Virus record (IMG/VR): IMGVR_UViG_3300038825_000850
Location: 1 to 36,235 of that record
Length of the DNA stretch: 36,235 nt
Reading direction: 5' to 3' (one strand)
Source of the DNA: a virus
The position numbers and the translations under genes are program-made. Each line of letters opens with the position of its first letter. The first letter of the stretch is position 1. Positions 6,894 to 17,300 of the stretch are shown piece after piece. The notes beneath the pieces were generated by a model that had not been told where the DNA came from, did not search any database, and worked only from the letters and a program-made list of their open reading frames with translations.

Positions 6894-8609
6894 TTAGGCG
6901 TCAGATGTCCGAATCGCCACCGCCGCACCGCCGTTCGAGCCCAGCGTACCTGTCGTCTCGAAGGTCTTGATCCCTACGAGATCGCCTGCTGTTCCGCCGT
7001 CGCGGACTCGAACGAACAAATCGCGATCCGTCGAGTACACACTGGTGAATGTGGCAGTCGTGGCGCTCGCCAACTCATCGACGTAGCTGATGAACACGTT
7101 GTTGCCGATGGATGCGTTCGTCGTGTCGAAGTCGGCAACATTTGCGACATCCGCTTCCGAAGCAGTCGGGTCAATCGTGAACGTGGCACTGGTATACGAG
7201 GTGTAGATCAATCGCCGGAAAACACCAGCGTTGTCGGCCACGCGAATTGTGCCCGACGTAGGCGTGTCGGATGGGATCGTGGTGTTGATCTCGACCGAGG
7301 TGATGTTCGCGGTGGTCAGCGCAGTAGTCGCGACCGTGAACTGCCCCTCCTGTAGCACACCCGCCGCCTCTGGCCCGACGAGTACATAATCTTCGCCCGA
7401 GATAAGTGCGCTTACCGTGAACGTGACGTTGTTCGGGGGGATGATCTGCGTGTTCGTGAGGTCGAATACGCGGTCGTTTGCGGCGAGATCGTCGGAGCCG
7501 ATACCGAGTCCGTATGCACCGATAATCGCGGACCCCGTAGACTGACCGACGAACGGGCTTGAAACTGTCCGCTCGGTGACCGTGACGTTGACATCACAGG
7601 TCGCAGCACCATTCCCCGTGATCGTGACGCCATCAGCGGGAACCGTGCCCTCAAGCAGTTGAATCCACATCTTTGTCGGCGCAGTCGTGGAGTCAATCGC
7701 CAAGAGTTGCGCTCTGCCGCCACCCGCCCAAGTCACCTCTTCCGGCTCGACAAAGGTTCCGGTTGGCGTGTCTACGTCGATCTCATGCGTGATGCCACGG
7801 AAAATCTCACCTGCGAGCCCGTAGATCGTGGTCGCCTCACCATCTCGCGTGAGCCACTTGAGGCGCTCGTAGAAATCGTTCTTACTACGAGAACCAAGCT
7901 CCCAGTTTGAGTAGTAGAACTCGTTCGTCGTGTCACCGTTACCGTCAATGCCAACATAGCCCTCGTTGTCATTCACGATGTCGGTGTAACCTGAGACGGT
8001 TCCGGCTGCAGTCGCGTTGTTGAGGTCAGTAGCTTCAGACAACGCTAGGACGTTATTGCCTCGCGATGTGCCGTTGATCGGGAACTCTGAGTAACCCTGC
8101 CCGTACTGGCGCGACATCCCCAAGAGCCGTCGCCCGTCAAGGTCCGCGCCGGATGTGCGGACTTTGATCATAAAGCGATGGCTGATGCCCTGTGCCGAAT
8201 CGGCGTTGAAACCGGACGGGGAGAACGAGTTCCAAAAGTCGTTCGTTACCCGTGCGCCTTCTTGCAGGACGTTGATCTTCGAGGTGTTCCCGAAGTTGAC
8301 AATACCGTCCCAAATGTCATCGCCGCCAGCCTGAATAATCGACCCATCGTAGAGATGTTCGCTCGCCGTCTGGTCGATGTTGTAGGGCGACAGCAGTTGG
8401 ACAATGTTATCGGTTGATCGATCCGATGGCGTGTCACTCGTGATGTCGAGGATGTCATCGGGAGTCGCGACTGCATCGTCGGCAAGGTCTTGGAGCCAAC
8501 GGTGGAACGCGATCACCGTGTAGTAGCCGGGAGACGCCCCACCGTGGGCATCACCTGTGTACCGGATGTCGCCGTTCAGGGCTACTGAGAAATCGTCACC
8601 AATCGCCAT
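6894..8609 (-). CDS. Large tail-appendage / virion structural protein
   Basis: A 571-aa protein beginning MAIGDDFSVALNGDIRYTGD. It is Thr, Asp, Asn and Gly rich with no Cys-rich or catalytic motif visible. Residues about 1-270 form a folded N-terminal region with repeated aromatic/Asp motifs. The remainder (about 290-571) consists of short beta strands, including VTVTERTVSSPFVG and repeated TTANITSVEI/SATFTIDPT-type strands, ending in Gly/Ala-rich sequence. This composition suits an appendage or tail-decoration protein made in high copy. A 117-bp spacer precedes it, the longest gap in this part of the module, which might hold a promoter of its own. Confidence 0.65.
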   Translation of the reverse strand: MAIGDDFSVALNGDIRYTGDAHGGASPGYYTVIAFHRWLQDLADDAVATPDDILDITSDTPSDRSTDNIVQLLSPYNIDQTASEHLYDGSIIQAGGDDIWDGIVNFGNTSKINVLQEGARVTNDFWNSFSPSGFNADSAQGISHRFMIKVRTSGADLDGRRLLGMSRQYGQGYSEFPINGTSRGNNVLALSEATDLNNATAAGTVSGYTDIVNDNEGYVGIDGNGDTTNEFYYSNWELGSRSKNDFYERLKWLTRDGEATTIYGLAGEIFRGITHEIDVDTPTGTFVEPEEVTWAGGGRAQLLAIDSTTAPTKMWIQLLEGTVPADGVTITGNGAATCDVNVTVTERTVSSPFVGQSTGSAIIGAYGLGIGSDDLAANDRVFDLTNTQIIPPNNVTFTVSALISGEDYVLVGPEAAGVLQEGQFTVATTALTTANITSVEINTTIPSDTPTSGTIRVADNAGVFRRLIYTSYTSATFTIDPTASEADVANVADFDTTNASIGNNVFISYVDELASATTATFTSVYSTDRDLFVRVRDGGTAGDLVGIKTFETTGTLGSNGGAAVAIRTSDA

Positions 8610-8726
8610 ATTTCTACGCGCTAGGTTTGAGGCTGTCAGCGTAGCCGTCGAGCACGCTAGGAATTATGAACGGTGCGGCACCTTTGGAAAATACGGCTAG
8701 AAGCTCAGTCGATCAACTCACATTCA

Positions 8727-9179
8727 TTACGTGTCCTGCACCTCTACCGTGACGCGCTCCTCGCGAGCCCACGCCTCTGCAATCATCGCGTACAAAGCTC
8801 GGTAGGCGTCCGTCGAGGAGCTGACCGTGTACTCGCCATCTTGGTCGCGGTACGAGTAGCCGACTAGGATGCAGCCTTCCGTGTCGTCGTCGGTGTTCCC
8901 TACATGGATGTAAACGTAGGCGAACCCCGGCACGTCACGCAGCCAAGCCATGCCTTGATGCAGGTCAGGGAAGCGTTCGGCGTATCGCTGAGTCATGCCG
9001 CCCGTAGTGCGCGGCGTCACGTCGTAGATATAGCCCGCCGGGATCGCTGTCTCGCCGGGCACTTTCGGCCCGTCGCGCACCTCGTCCTCAAGCGTGTAGA
9101 AAAGAGGCAGGTCATCGACGTACATACGACCGACCGACGAGTCCGCACCATACCCGAAACGGTTGACTCGGATCTCCAT
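8727..9179 (-). CDS. DUF5675 family protein (L,D-transpeptidase-like fold)
   Basis: A 150-aa protein. The N-terminus reads LFYTLEDEVRDG, with GETAIPAGYIYDVTPRTTGG at about 42-61. The key motif is H92-V-G-N95 followed by DDDT and EGC103ILVG, the His...Cys arrangement expected of the YkuD/DUF5675 group. Members occur in phage genomes next to holins and are suspected to act on peptidoglycan, although their activity is poorly documented. Here the gene ends a run of four small membrane-protein genes, which supports a lysis role. It follows the preceding stop by one base. Confidence 0.75.
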   Translation of the reverse strand: MEIRVNRFGYGADSSVGRMYVDDLPLFYTLEDEVRDGPKVPGETAIPAGYIYDVTPRTTGGMTQRYAERFPDLHQGMAWLRDVPGFAYVYIHVGNTDDDTEGCILVGYSYRDQDGEYTVSSSTDAYRALYAMIAEAWAREERVTVEVQDT

Positions 9180-9180
9180 G

Positions 9181-9459
9181 TCAGTCTTTTCGCCAGTAGC
9201 TCAAAACCTCACCGACCGTAATAAGACCGAAGCCCACGAAGGCGGTGAGTACCCCGCCGAGCGCAATCATCAGTTCACCCTCCCACAGAGCAGCGTAACC
9301 TGCAACGCCGACCCCAGCGAACCCCATGACCGCTTGCCCGATGGTCTTGAGCTTCGCTCGCTCATCGGCTTGATCTGCCTCCGCTTCCTTGACGATTCTG
9401 GCGATATACCCATCAACATCCTCCGGTGGGATGTCGTCAGGCACCTGTATGTGTGTCAT
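9181..9459 (-). CDS. Holin-like small membrane protein, 92 aa
   Basis: A 92-aa protein with an acidic, helical N-terminus (about 1-38) and two hydrophobic segments: about 40-59 (IGQAVMGFAGVGVAGYAALW) and 62-84 (ELMIALGGVLTAFVGFGLIT). A short charged tail SYWRKD ends the protein. Size, two-helix topology and position directly before a DUF5675 cell-wall protein make it the strongest holin candidate in the window. Its start overlaps the end of the 137-aa gene by 23 bases. A tail-terminator or scaffold role seems less likely. Confidence 0.6.
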   Translation of the reverse strand: MTHIQVPDDIPPEDVDGYIARIVKEAEADQADERAKLKTIGQAVMGFAGVGVAGYAALWEGELMIALGGVLTAFVGFGLITVGEVLSYWRKD

Positions 9460-9850
9460 GTGCGTCTCTCATCATTGCACGGATGTCTCTAAGAAGTGCG
9501 TCTACCTCGGCCCTCCAGCCGGTCAGGGCATCCACCTGCTCACCCTGTTTTCGCACTGCATCCGCCAGCGTCGTGAGATCGCTGTCCACCGCCGATACGC
9601 CGTCGAGCGCGTCCTGCCACTGCTGCAAGGTTCGGCCAAGTTTGACAAGGTGCTGACCGCCGCGTATCACTGCGCCGACAGCGAACACCGCCGCCACTGC
9701 CAGCGCCCCGAGGGTCAACCCTTGTATTGGTGTATCTGGTCCTACCTGCGCGGCAAGCGTACCAACGGCCGCTGCACTTTCGATGACTGTCACTGATCCG
9801 ATCGCTACTCCCGATGTTGTTAGCAGCAGAGCCCCGGACGTGGCCTTCAT
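9437..9850 (-). CDS. Membrane protein with C-terminal coiled coil, 137 aa
   Basis: A 137-aa protein with two hydrophobic stretches: about 6-35 (Gly/Ala/Val rich, less certain as a membrane helix) and 43-64 (GLTLGALAVAAVFAVGAVIR). A charged helical C-terminal domain (about 66-130) has coiled-coil character. It lies in a cluster of small membrane-protein genes before DUF5675, so an inner-membrane lysis or anti-holin role is plausible; superinfection exclusion is an alternative. No family recognised. Confidence 0.6.
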   Translation of the reverse strand: MKATSGALLLTTSGVAIGSVTVIESAAAVGTLAAQVGPDTPIQGLTLGALAVAAVFAVGAVIRGGQHLVKLGRTLQQWQDALDGVSAVDSDLTTLADAVRKQGEQVDALTGWRAEVDALLRDIRAMMRDAHDTHTGA

Positions 9851-9859
9851 CGTTATACC

Positions 9860-10177
9860 TCAATCCTGTAGCTCGTCGAGGATTGGCAGTAGTCCAGCGG
9901 CTTGAAACATCGGCAGCTTCGTCACCGACGCCTCAATCGTTTTCGCCAAGAACTGCGCCTCCTCATCCTCAAACTCAAACTCATGGGCCAGCACGTCGGA
10001 AGGCAGACGCCACTCTAGCGAGTCGGTGGTCTGAATCTTTTCGGCTGGCTCTTCGAGCTTGTTCAGGACGCGAACACCTGTCCGCAGTTCAGCGATCCCG
10101 CCTTCGGGGTTGCTGAACGCACAGACGGGCCAGACCACGCCCCGGAAAATCTCTGCACTAATGGTCACCTTCTTCAT
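9860..10177 (-). CDS. Hypothetical acidic 105-aa protein
   Basis: A 105-aa protein, MKKVTISAEIFRGVVWPVCA at its start, Glu/Leu-rich and soluble in character, with an acidic central segment (HEFEFEDEEAQF). The start overlaps the last 20 bases of the upstream 54-aa membrane-protein gene. An AAAGGAGG sequence lies about 16 bases upstream. No family recognised. It interrupts the run of membrane proteins and may be a regulatory partner of them or an unrelated small virion protein. Confidence 0.65.
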   Translation of the reverse strand: MKKVTISAEIFRGVVWPVCAFSNPEGGIAELRTGVRVLNKLEEPAEKIQTTDSLEWRLPSDVLAHEFEFEDEEAQFLAKTIEASVTKLPMFQAAGLLPILDELQD

Positions 10178-10322
10178 TTGCGGCCACTGCCTCCTTTACA
10201 TCGTCATGAATGTTGCGGATCACCGTCGAGTGACTACCGCTGAGAAAACGATCAAGCGCCCAACCGATCACCGCGATGAGTACAACGAACGCGACGAGGG
10301 TCGGTAGCTTGTCGTATATCAC
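10158..10322 (-). CDS. Single-pass membrane protein, 54 aa
   Basis: A 54-aa product starting at GTG 10322, overlapping the end of the 45-aa gene (AAGTGATA: stop TGA inside the new start). It begins VIYDKLPTLV, then a membrane helix (about 7-24, TLVAFVVLIAVIGWAL), then a charged tail ending NEEGDH. Topology resembles small phage holin or pinholin-type proteins, but many phage small membrane proteins look like this. The call rests on a good membrane helix and coupling to both neighbours. Confidence 0.6.
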   Translation of the reverse strand: MIYDKLPTLVAFVVLIAVIGWALDRFLSGSHSTVIRNIHDDVKEAVAANEEGDH

Positions 10323-10456
10323 TTCTTGCCGCCCTTGGGTGCGCTGTTTTCAGCGCGGCCACCCTTCGCCTGACGGACCCACTTGAGCCCAGCCGTGGCG
10401 ATGCCGCCAACGATCACCAGTGCGATGACGATTGATAAGAGTTCAGACGTTTCCAT
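10319..10456 (-). CDS. Single-pass membrane protein, 45 aa
   Basis: A 45-aa protein starting METSELLSIVIALVIVGGIA: a membrane helix over about 5-24, then a basic tail (KWVRQAKGGRAENSAPKGGK). A ribosome site (AAGGTGATCCAC before the ATG) fixes the start at 10456. It is followed by an overlapping second single-pass membrane protein, giving a tandem pair. Hydrophobic helix plus basic C-terminus is typical of class II/III holins. Candidate lysis gene, not proven. Confidence 0.6.
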   Translation of the reverse strand: METSELLSIVIALVIVGGIATAGLKWVRQAKGGRAENSAPKGGKK

Positions 10457-10511
10457 GTGGATCACCTTGTGATGCGTTTGGGTGGTTGTGGAATCTAACC
10501 CTCGCCCGCCC

Positions 10512-10772
10512 CTACGAGCCAGAGTTTATCGGGTGGTCGGTGTCCATCCGAGCCGTCATGGCATTGATTAGTGCCACGACTGCTGCCTGTTCGTCGTCGG
10601 CGAGGTCCGCGTATTCCCAATTAAAGCGCTCACTGCGTTCTGGTGCGGCCATCTGAGGGTTGTCTGGGTCTGCCTCAAAGACACACCAGCATCCCAAGTC
10701 TACTCTCGAAATGGCTTGGGTAGCTGTGTCAACGTGGACCTCAAGGTGTCGGACTGTTCTGGTGATTGCCAT
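10512..10772 (-). CDS. Hypothetical 86-aa protein
   Basis: An 86-aa acidic protein starting at the ATG at 10772, behind an AAGGAAACCACG ribosome site; a longer frame to 10862 overlaps the upstream gene and lacks one. It begins MAITRTVRHLEVHVDTATQA, contains an aromatic/Cys pair LGCWCVFEAD, and ends in a helical, acidic half. No family recognised. Lies between the tail-tip genes and the membrane-protein cluster. Confidence 0.65.
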   Translation of the reverse strand: MAITRTVRHLEVHVDTATQAISRVDLGCWCVFEADPDNPQMAAPERSERFNWEYADLADDEQAAVVALINAMTARMDTDHPINSGS

Positions 10773-10783
10773 CGTGGTTTCCT

Positions 10784-11350
10784 TTAGGGCGTGAATCGGA
10801 TATAGACCCAACTGCATTGAATATCTAGCTCCGCGTCGATCCCGTTGGCACAGATCGTCCATGTCGCTTCGACAAACAGGTTATTCCAGTTTGTGACGCT
10901 GTTGATTTCGCTAGTCGTTAGCGCAAAAAAATCACTGCCGAACGTGGTGCCGACCGAGAAGCCGGTACCTATCGCTCGCTGGGTGGTCGTCCCCTCTTTC
11001 AATTCGATGTCTAGCGATACGTTGAACCCGGTCGTGATCGGATCTACGATCTTACTCCGTACAAAAACATCGACGTTCTGGTAGGGTGAAGGCTCTGCGC
11101 TAGGGTTGCCCATCCCAAAGCGGATCACCCGTGTCTCGTTCGTCGGGCAGACGTTCAGAATCCAGCTAGATGAGACGAGCTTGGCATACGTCGTGTCATT
11201 CTGTGTAGTGCTATTAACCGACTGATAGATGTTGGTCGAAGCACCGCCCTCGTCGCGCCAGATAGAGACGCTACTATCGGCGTTCGGGTAGATGTTTTCT
11301 GTGATCGGTGCCGTCGCGATGCCGCCGATCATGGGAATCGGATGCGTCAT
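10784..11350 (-). CDS. Tail-tip partner protein, 188 aa
   Basis: A 188-aa protein starting at the ATG at 11350, coupled by ATGA to the end of the 2055-aa tip protein (an in-frame GTG at 11365 is less likely). Thr, Ser, Asn and Ile rich with alternating strands, including SSVSIWRDEGGASTNIYQSV and a C-terminal LDIQCSWVYIRFTP. This looks like a compact beta domain, possibly a jelly roll. The coupling suggests it binds the distal end of the tip protein as a receptor-binding or capping protein. No named family recognised. Confidence 0.65.
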   Translation of the reverse strand: MTHPIPMIGGIATAPITENIYPNADSSVSIWRDEGGASTNIYQSVNSTTQNDTTYAKLVSSSWILNVCPTNETRVIRFGMGNPSAEPSPYQNVDVFVRSKIVDPITTGFNVSLDIELKEGTTTQRAIGTGFSVGTTFGSDFFALTTSEINSVTNWNNLFVEATWTICANGIDAELDIQCSWVYIRFTP

Positions 11351-14300
11351 TGTGCTAGGAACCAAGAGCCGATGATGCGGGTGTTCGATCCGGCTGTGGT
11401 CTTGAAGAACTGGACGACCGTAATGTCGTTCAGGTCGCCTGCGTTAAGCACAGGCTCAGTGCCGTTAGCCCAGAAGATCGTATCGGTCGAATCCCACGTT
11501 ACGCTTGACGGCGCACTGGTTCCTTCCTGCACCATGAGGATGTAAGACCCTCCGGGCTGCATAGCATCATCGTCAATCGCGATGATCGTGACTGTGTTTG
11601 TGATCGTCAGGTGTAGCTGGTTGCTTCGGTCCCAATCACAAGTCACCGTAGCCGCGACGGTCAGGACGGTCTGATATTCCTCGACGTAGAACTGGGAGTT
11701 TTCGACACCCCACCGACCTAGATCGTTGCCCAAACCGTTGAAGTTCAGTCTGCGGTCAGTAGCGACTACAGCCCCACCGGCATAGAAACTGAAATCGTCC
11801 GTATTGCCTTCAAGCCGGAACCGCATTTGTCCACCGTTGATGTACTGGACTCTGGCCTTGTCAGTGCCGTTTTGCTTGAACCTGACGAGCGGCTGACCCG
11901 TGGCGCTGGTCGTATTGAGCGCCAGAACTGCATCGCTGTTGGAGTTGAAAGTGACAGTATCGGTTCCGTTGTAATCAAAGGTGGCCATGTTGAACGACCT
12001 GCCGAAATCGCGAATGTGAATTGGGGCATCTGCAAGAGCGGTGCCCAAGTACGTCGTGCCATCGTCCTCGCCCTGCCAGTAAGCCTTCGCACCATCTTGG
12101 TTGGCAAGCGTGATGTAGGGTTTTCCGGTCGTGTTCGAGACTCGTAGTGTCAGGATCTCATCAGCGGCTGTTTGCACCTCAAACGCCCCGTTGTTTTCGT
12201 TGACGAGATAGGAGCGACCGTTGTTGTTATAGCTGATATACATCCGGCGATTATTTACTTGATACCACGATAGGTAGGGGTTTCCTGTTGCGCTTGTTTG
12301 CCTCATGCGAATCAGTTCATCTCTTGCTTCCGAAATGAACGCATGACGGTTCATAAAGATGTAATTGTTCGGAGCATCTACATCTATAAAGACATCGTCT
12401 GACCCCGCTGAAAGCCGCAGTGTACCTGTGGCTGCAAGCCGCATCCCGGTGTCTTGGTCGTTGCCAAAGGCATAGGTCGGAGTCAAATTGGTTCCATCAT
12501 AATACGGTCGTACCTGACCGACTGTAGTGAAAACCCACTGCTGTGCCGTCGTGTACGCCAGTTGCTGATTGGGAGCGATGTAGACGTTGCCATCGGAAGC
12601 GAGGTGCAGATTCTCAACAGTCGTGGTCGAAACGATCGACCTGCCCGTCACATAGGCGTCTGTTGTATCACCGGCTAGGATGACCATAGACGAGTCGCAG
12701 CCGATAGAGAAACCACCTTCATCGGTGATCTTCGTCATGCGGGTGTGACCCGTACCACCCCAATCAAGGATGTAGTCGCCTGTAGTGAGCCCGTTGATGT
12801 CGATAGCAGTGGTCGCCCCAGAGGCCATACTGATGTCGAGAACGCGAGTGGATGTCGGGGCAGTCGTGTCGGCCTCGCCGTACCCAAGCCGCATATGGCG
12901 AGCCAGCGTCAGGTAGCCATCTGTGGACAACGCCATCGCACCACCGGACTGGGTGTGATTGTCATGGCCCCACCAGAATCCGCGATTCGCATCGTCGTTC
13001 ATTTGGAACGTCATCGCGTAATTCGTACCAAGTGGTCCGAATGTGAAGCTGTTCTGCATCCCAATGGCGTAGAAACTAGTGCTCCATACCCGAATCTTGT
13101 CGCGGGTGCTTTGGTTTGTGTGGATCAGTACCGACGTACTGCCGCCAGAGAACACAAGGTCGGCGTTCGTGCCAAGCGTTACGTCAGAACTAGCGGCGAG
13201 CGAAACGACGTTGAGCGTGTCGGTCGTGGCGGTGTAAGAGAACTCCGACGCATCCACAAAGTGCGAAACTGCGCCGCTCGTACCGTCCGCCATTATGGGG
13301 TAGTAGGTGTCGGTTTCCGTCGTCAGGTCGGTCACTGTGGAGGAGTCAGCAGAGATGTTCCCCAGCCCTGACCCATCCCCAGTAAAACCGCCCGTGCCAG
13401 CGATGTTTAGGTCCGTCCCGTCCCATGTCAGTTCATTGGAGCCCGGTCCACTCGACCAATCTGCCTCATGGTCTGTGCCGGTAGAGACGAGGAGCTGATC
13501 ACTCGACGCCGCGCCTGTGATGAGCGGGATGTTGCGAACGAGGTCAGTGCCAACAATGGTACGAAGCTCGAACGTGCTCCCGTTGTCGTAAGAGTAGAGT
13601 GTCTGGTAGCCTGCGAGTGCTGCCGTAGGATCGTTGGCCGATGTCTCGTTCTGGAGAGCGAGCCACCCGTTCAAGCGTGGGGCTACGGTGAAGCTGTAGG
13701 TACCCGTGATCGTCTCGTCCACGTTGCTCTCGACGAAGTTACCCGTGTTCATAATGGACAGCGGGATGTCCGAAAACTGGATGCTCTCAACCGCACTCGT
13801 CAGACCGCCGTCACCGATCAATAGAGCGTCGAGTCCGACCGGGATAACGCCCGTGTTCGGCGCGGCCCCGATCAGTCCGTCTGCGCCAGACCCGTAGTTG
13901 ATACGGATGTCGTTAACGACTCGCTGCGCTCCTAGCGAAGCCGTGACGGTCGTGTATCCTAGATCATCGTTGAACGCCGTGAGGTCGATGTCCTCAAACA
14001 AAATCCGACGAGAGTCGCCACCGTCCAGATGAAACGGCAGCGAGTCGAGTCCAGTCGGGCTCGTGGCCGTCAGCGACAGATCAACAATATTGAGGTCGAG
14101 CGTAACGTCGGTCGCCGTGCCACCCACACTGATACCGCCATTCGTAACCGACGTGAGCGTCTCAACGGCATCTCCAGAGGCCAAGAATGGGAGGTCTGAG
14201 ACTTCACCGACTTTCACCCCGCCAGCAGCGTCATCAAAGTCGTGGTAGAGGATGTAGTCAGAGCCTGAAATCGCTGTGCCTACAAGATCCTTTGTCAGAT

Positions 14301-17300
14301 CTGCCCCGCCAGTCTCACTCAGCGTCCTTCTGGCGTTGATGAAGTTCGTCGTGCCGTCGTACTTGATGCCAAGGCGTTGCGTGGTGGAGGTGTACTCGTT
14401 GGTACCTACTCCCGAATCTTCGATGGCGTTGGCTGTCCAGTTCTGATCGTTTAGGAAGGACCCGAGTGGAATGTCGTTCGCCTGTGACTTGAACAGTCCA
14501 GAGCCACGCGAGAATGCCAACTGGTCAGCGCCCAGTAACTTGTCGTCAGGAGCGGTTTCCAGCGTGACATCATCAAGCCCATCGATGTCGAGGGTCAGCG
14601 TTCTTGTTGCCGTGATGTCGCCGCCACCGCTCAAGCCGTCGCCAGTAGAAATCGAAACACCTGAGTGATCGACGTGTTCGTTCGCAACGAAGTTGAGCAA
14701 CGAATCGTGGTCGATTGCGCCGACGTGCTGCGTGACGTTGGACGCCGCGATTAGAGCGTCTGCGAAAGTCCCCGCCGTGATCTTGGCCGCGTCGAGGCTG
14801 GGGATATCACCGGCGACCAGTGTGGTGTTGAGCCACGTCAAGCCGGAGTATCGAAGGAAGTCGCCAGCGCCCGGCGTCGTGATCGTGGTATCGGTCAGGC
14901 CCGCGAGCGTCGTCGCTCCACCACCGCCGCCGCCGCTGGTGACGCTGGCGAGTGCGACCGTGCCATCTGCCTGCCATGTGAACTTGGCGCTCTTGTCAGC
15001 GGCGGGTGCAAGCTGTCGAGTCGGGACGACTTGTGTGCCGAACCGGCGCACATAGAACCCTGCCGCTTGTCGTACAGTCGAGTTCGATACGGTCCACGAC
15101 ACGATCTCCGGTGAGGTCGCCGTGTCGGTCATGTCTGATCCGTTCGGGCTCGACTCGTCCACGCGGATCTGCACGTAGTCGGTCCCACTGCTGTCAATGT
15201 GCTCGACCACGACCCAGTACGAGCCGCCAGCGGTCAAACTCACGCGATCCATATCCAGACGCACGACCTGACCAGACGCGCTAAGCGTGGACGCATCGAC
15301 CGATGTCGTTGCCGCTGCGACGGAGGTGTTCGGCTCGTCAGGTGTCGGCGTCGTGTTGTTGTCGTAGACGTACAAGTTCACGTCGCCAGTTGGCGAGCCG
15401 ACCCGTTGCAAGTAGACCTCGACCGATGCCAGATCGCGGTCGGTCCCGGCTGGCATGGTGAAGCCTTGCGCCCAGTATGCAATAGATGTCGTGAACGAGA
15501 ACCACGCATCACCGTTCGCCTCTGCGTAGTTCGCCTCGACGACTTCAACCTCAGCGTCTACCCGGAAGCCGAGATCGTCCTCTAGCGCGAGGTCGAGGAT
15601 CTGCGTCGTGACAACTGTGCCGTCTTGCCCGCCGCCGCCCGTCGTATCGTTCGGCGTGATCGTGACGCTGATCGCCTCGTCGTATTTGGTGTTCCCGTTG
15701 TCGTCACGAGCGAGGAATATCTGTTCACCGCTCGCACCATCTTCGAGGATATGCGTGACCTCAGAATCCGCGGTGACGTTGATCGTGTAGTTGCGCGAGA
15801 AGTTCGTCGATGTCACGTCCCCAATGTCGGGACGGTCGAAGTCGTAGACGATGTTGACTGAGCGCGTATTGATCCCCGTGCGGAAGTTCAGTCGCCGCTT
15901 CCACTGCTGCGCTGCCACGCCTCCGCTCGTCGTCGCGCCTTGAGACACGAAGCGGTCGCCAGCCATACTAATCGTGATGAACGCACGCTGTGGATCGGGT
16001 AGGTCGATCGCGTCGTCGGCTGATTCTTGATCTGGGGTTGTCAGGGTGTACGCGGTCGAGTCGTACTCCTGCAAGCCGAGCCCGACAAGTCCGTCAGCGG
16101 TGAGCGCAACGCTACGGACCACGAATGGCTTTTGAGCCCACTGAGGGCCGCTGTGCGTGACGTTGACGACATCTCCGACCTGCAAAGTGTATGCGGCTTG
16201 CGTGGCCGTTAGAGTGACGTACACGTCCGCACGCAACTCCTTGAGCATCGTCTCCACCGTGCGCTGCGCTTGGTAGATACTCGTCGTATAGGGGAGCGCG
16301 ATTTCTAGCCGGTTTTCGATGCCGTTGTCTTCGTCCAGATAGGTCGTCGTTCCTACTGGCGGGAACTGGATGCTGTCGGCCACATAGTCGTCGCCCGATT
16401 CATTCGGGAACGTGGCTTCAATAAGGTTCGGTACGCTGGTTCCTTTCCGCGTCCAATCCAACGAGCCGACAATGTTGTCCTCAGTCAACTCAAAAGACTG
16501 AGCCGTCTGCGCCTGTCTGATAATCAGCCGATATTTGCCATTCTGCCAGACGAGTTCGCCTCGGCAAGTCGCCAACATCTCAACGAGGTTCGCGGACACG
16601 ACCCGCGAAGTATCGACCACAGCGTTCATGCGGAACCGCTTCTCCTGCGGTCCTGCCGTGTACGTGTTAACTAACACGTCGCAGTAGTCTGCTGCGTCCT
16701 CGAAGCTCTGCGCGTCAATGAAGTCGAGCGCGCCGCCGTCACGCGCAGCGTAGGGGATGCCTGCCCCGTACCGCTTTGAGGTCAGGTAGTCGAGGATGCA
16801 GAGTGCCGGATTGTCAGACGATGCCCCAGAGGCGTTGTATCCGATCCATGACGAGGTACGTGGATCATAAACACGGTTCCCGGTCACATCCATTGTGATC
16901 TGCGGGACGCCACGCTTCCAGACGTTTTCGTTGTAGAGGCAGAAGAACGCGCCGTATGCTACGCCGCGTGCTTTGTAGTCCGCAGTCCAGCCCATCGCCG
17001 TGCCGAGGTCGCTCGGTAGCGTTTGGGCATCGTCACCGTCTTGAATGATGTACTTGAGATAATTCGTGTACGGTAGCGCGACATTCGTATTGACAGCAGA
17101 AGACGGGAACGCAGCGGGTGACGTGATGGCGTAGTCGCCGTCATCATAGACGCGGATGTTGTCTACTGCTTGGATGCCAGAACCATCCTCGGAACCGATC
17201 GCGATTGCACCCGATTTGACCAGCACATCCTTGCCAGTCGCACCAGCGAAGAACGTGCCGGGGCTGCTGGAATTGCGGACATCGTTAACAATGAGCCCGA

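Noticed and set aside
12745-13371. Plus-strand open frame within the tip protein gene (208 codons)
   Set aside because: Antisense shadow of the 2055-aa gene; composition is Arg/Val-rich with no motif.
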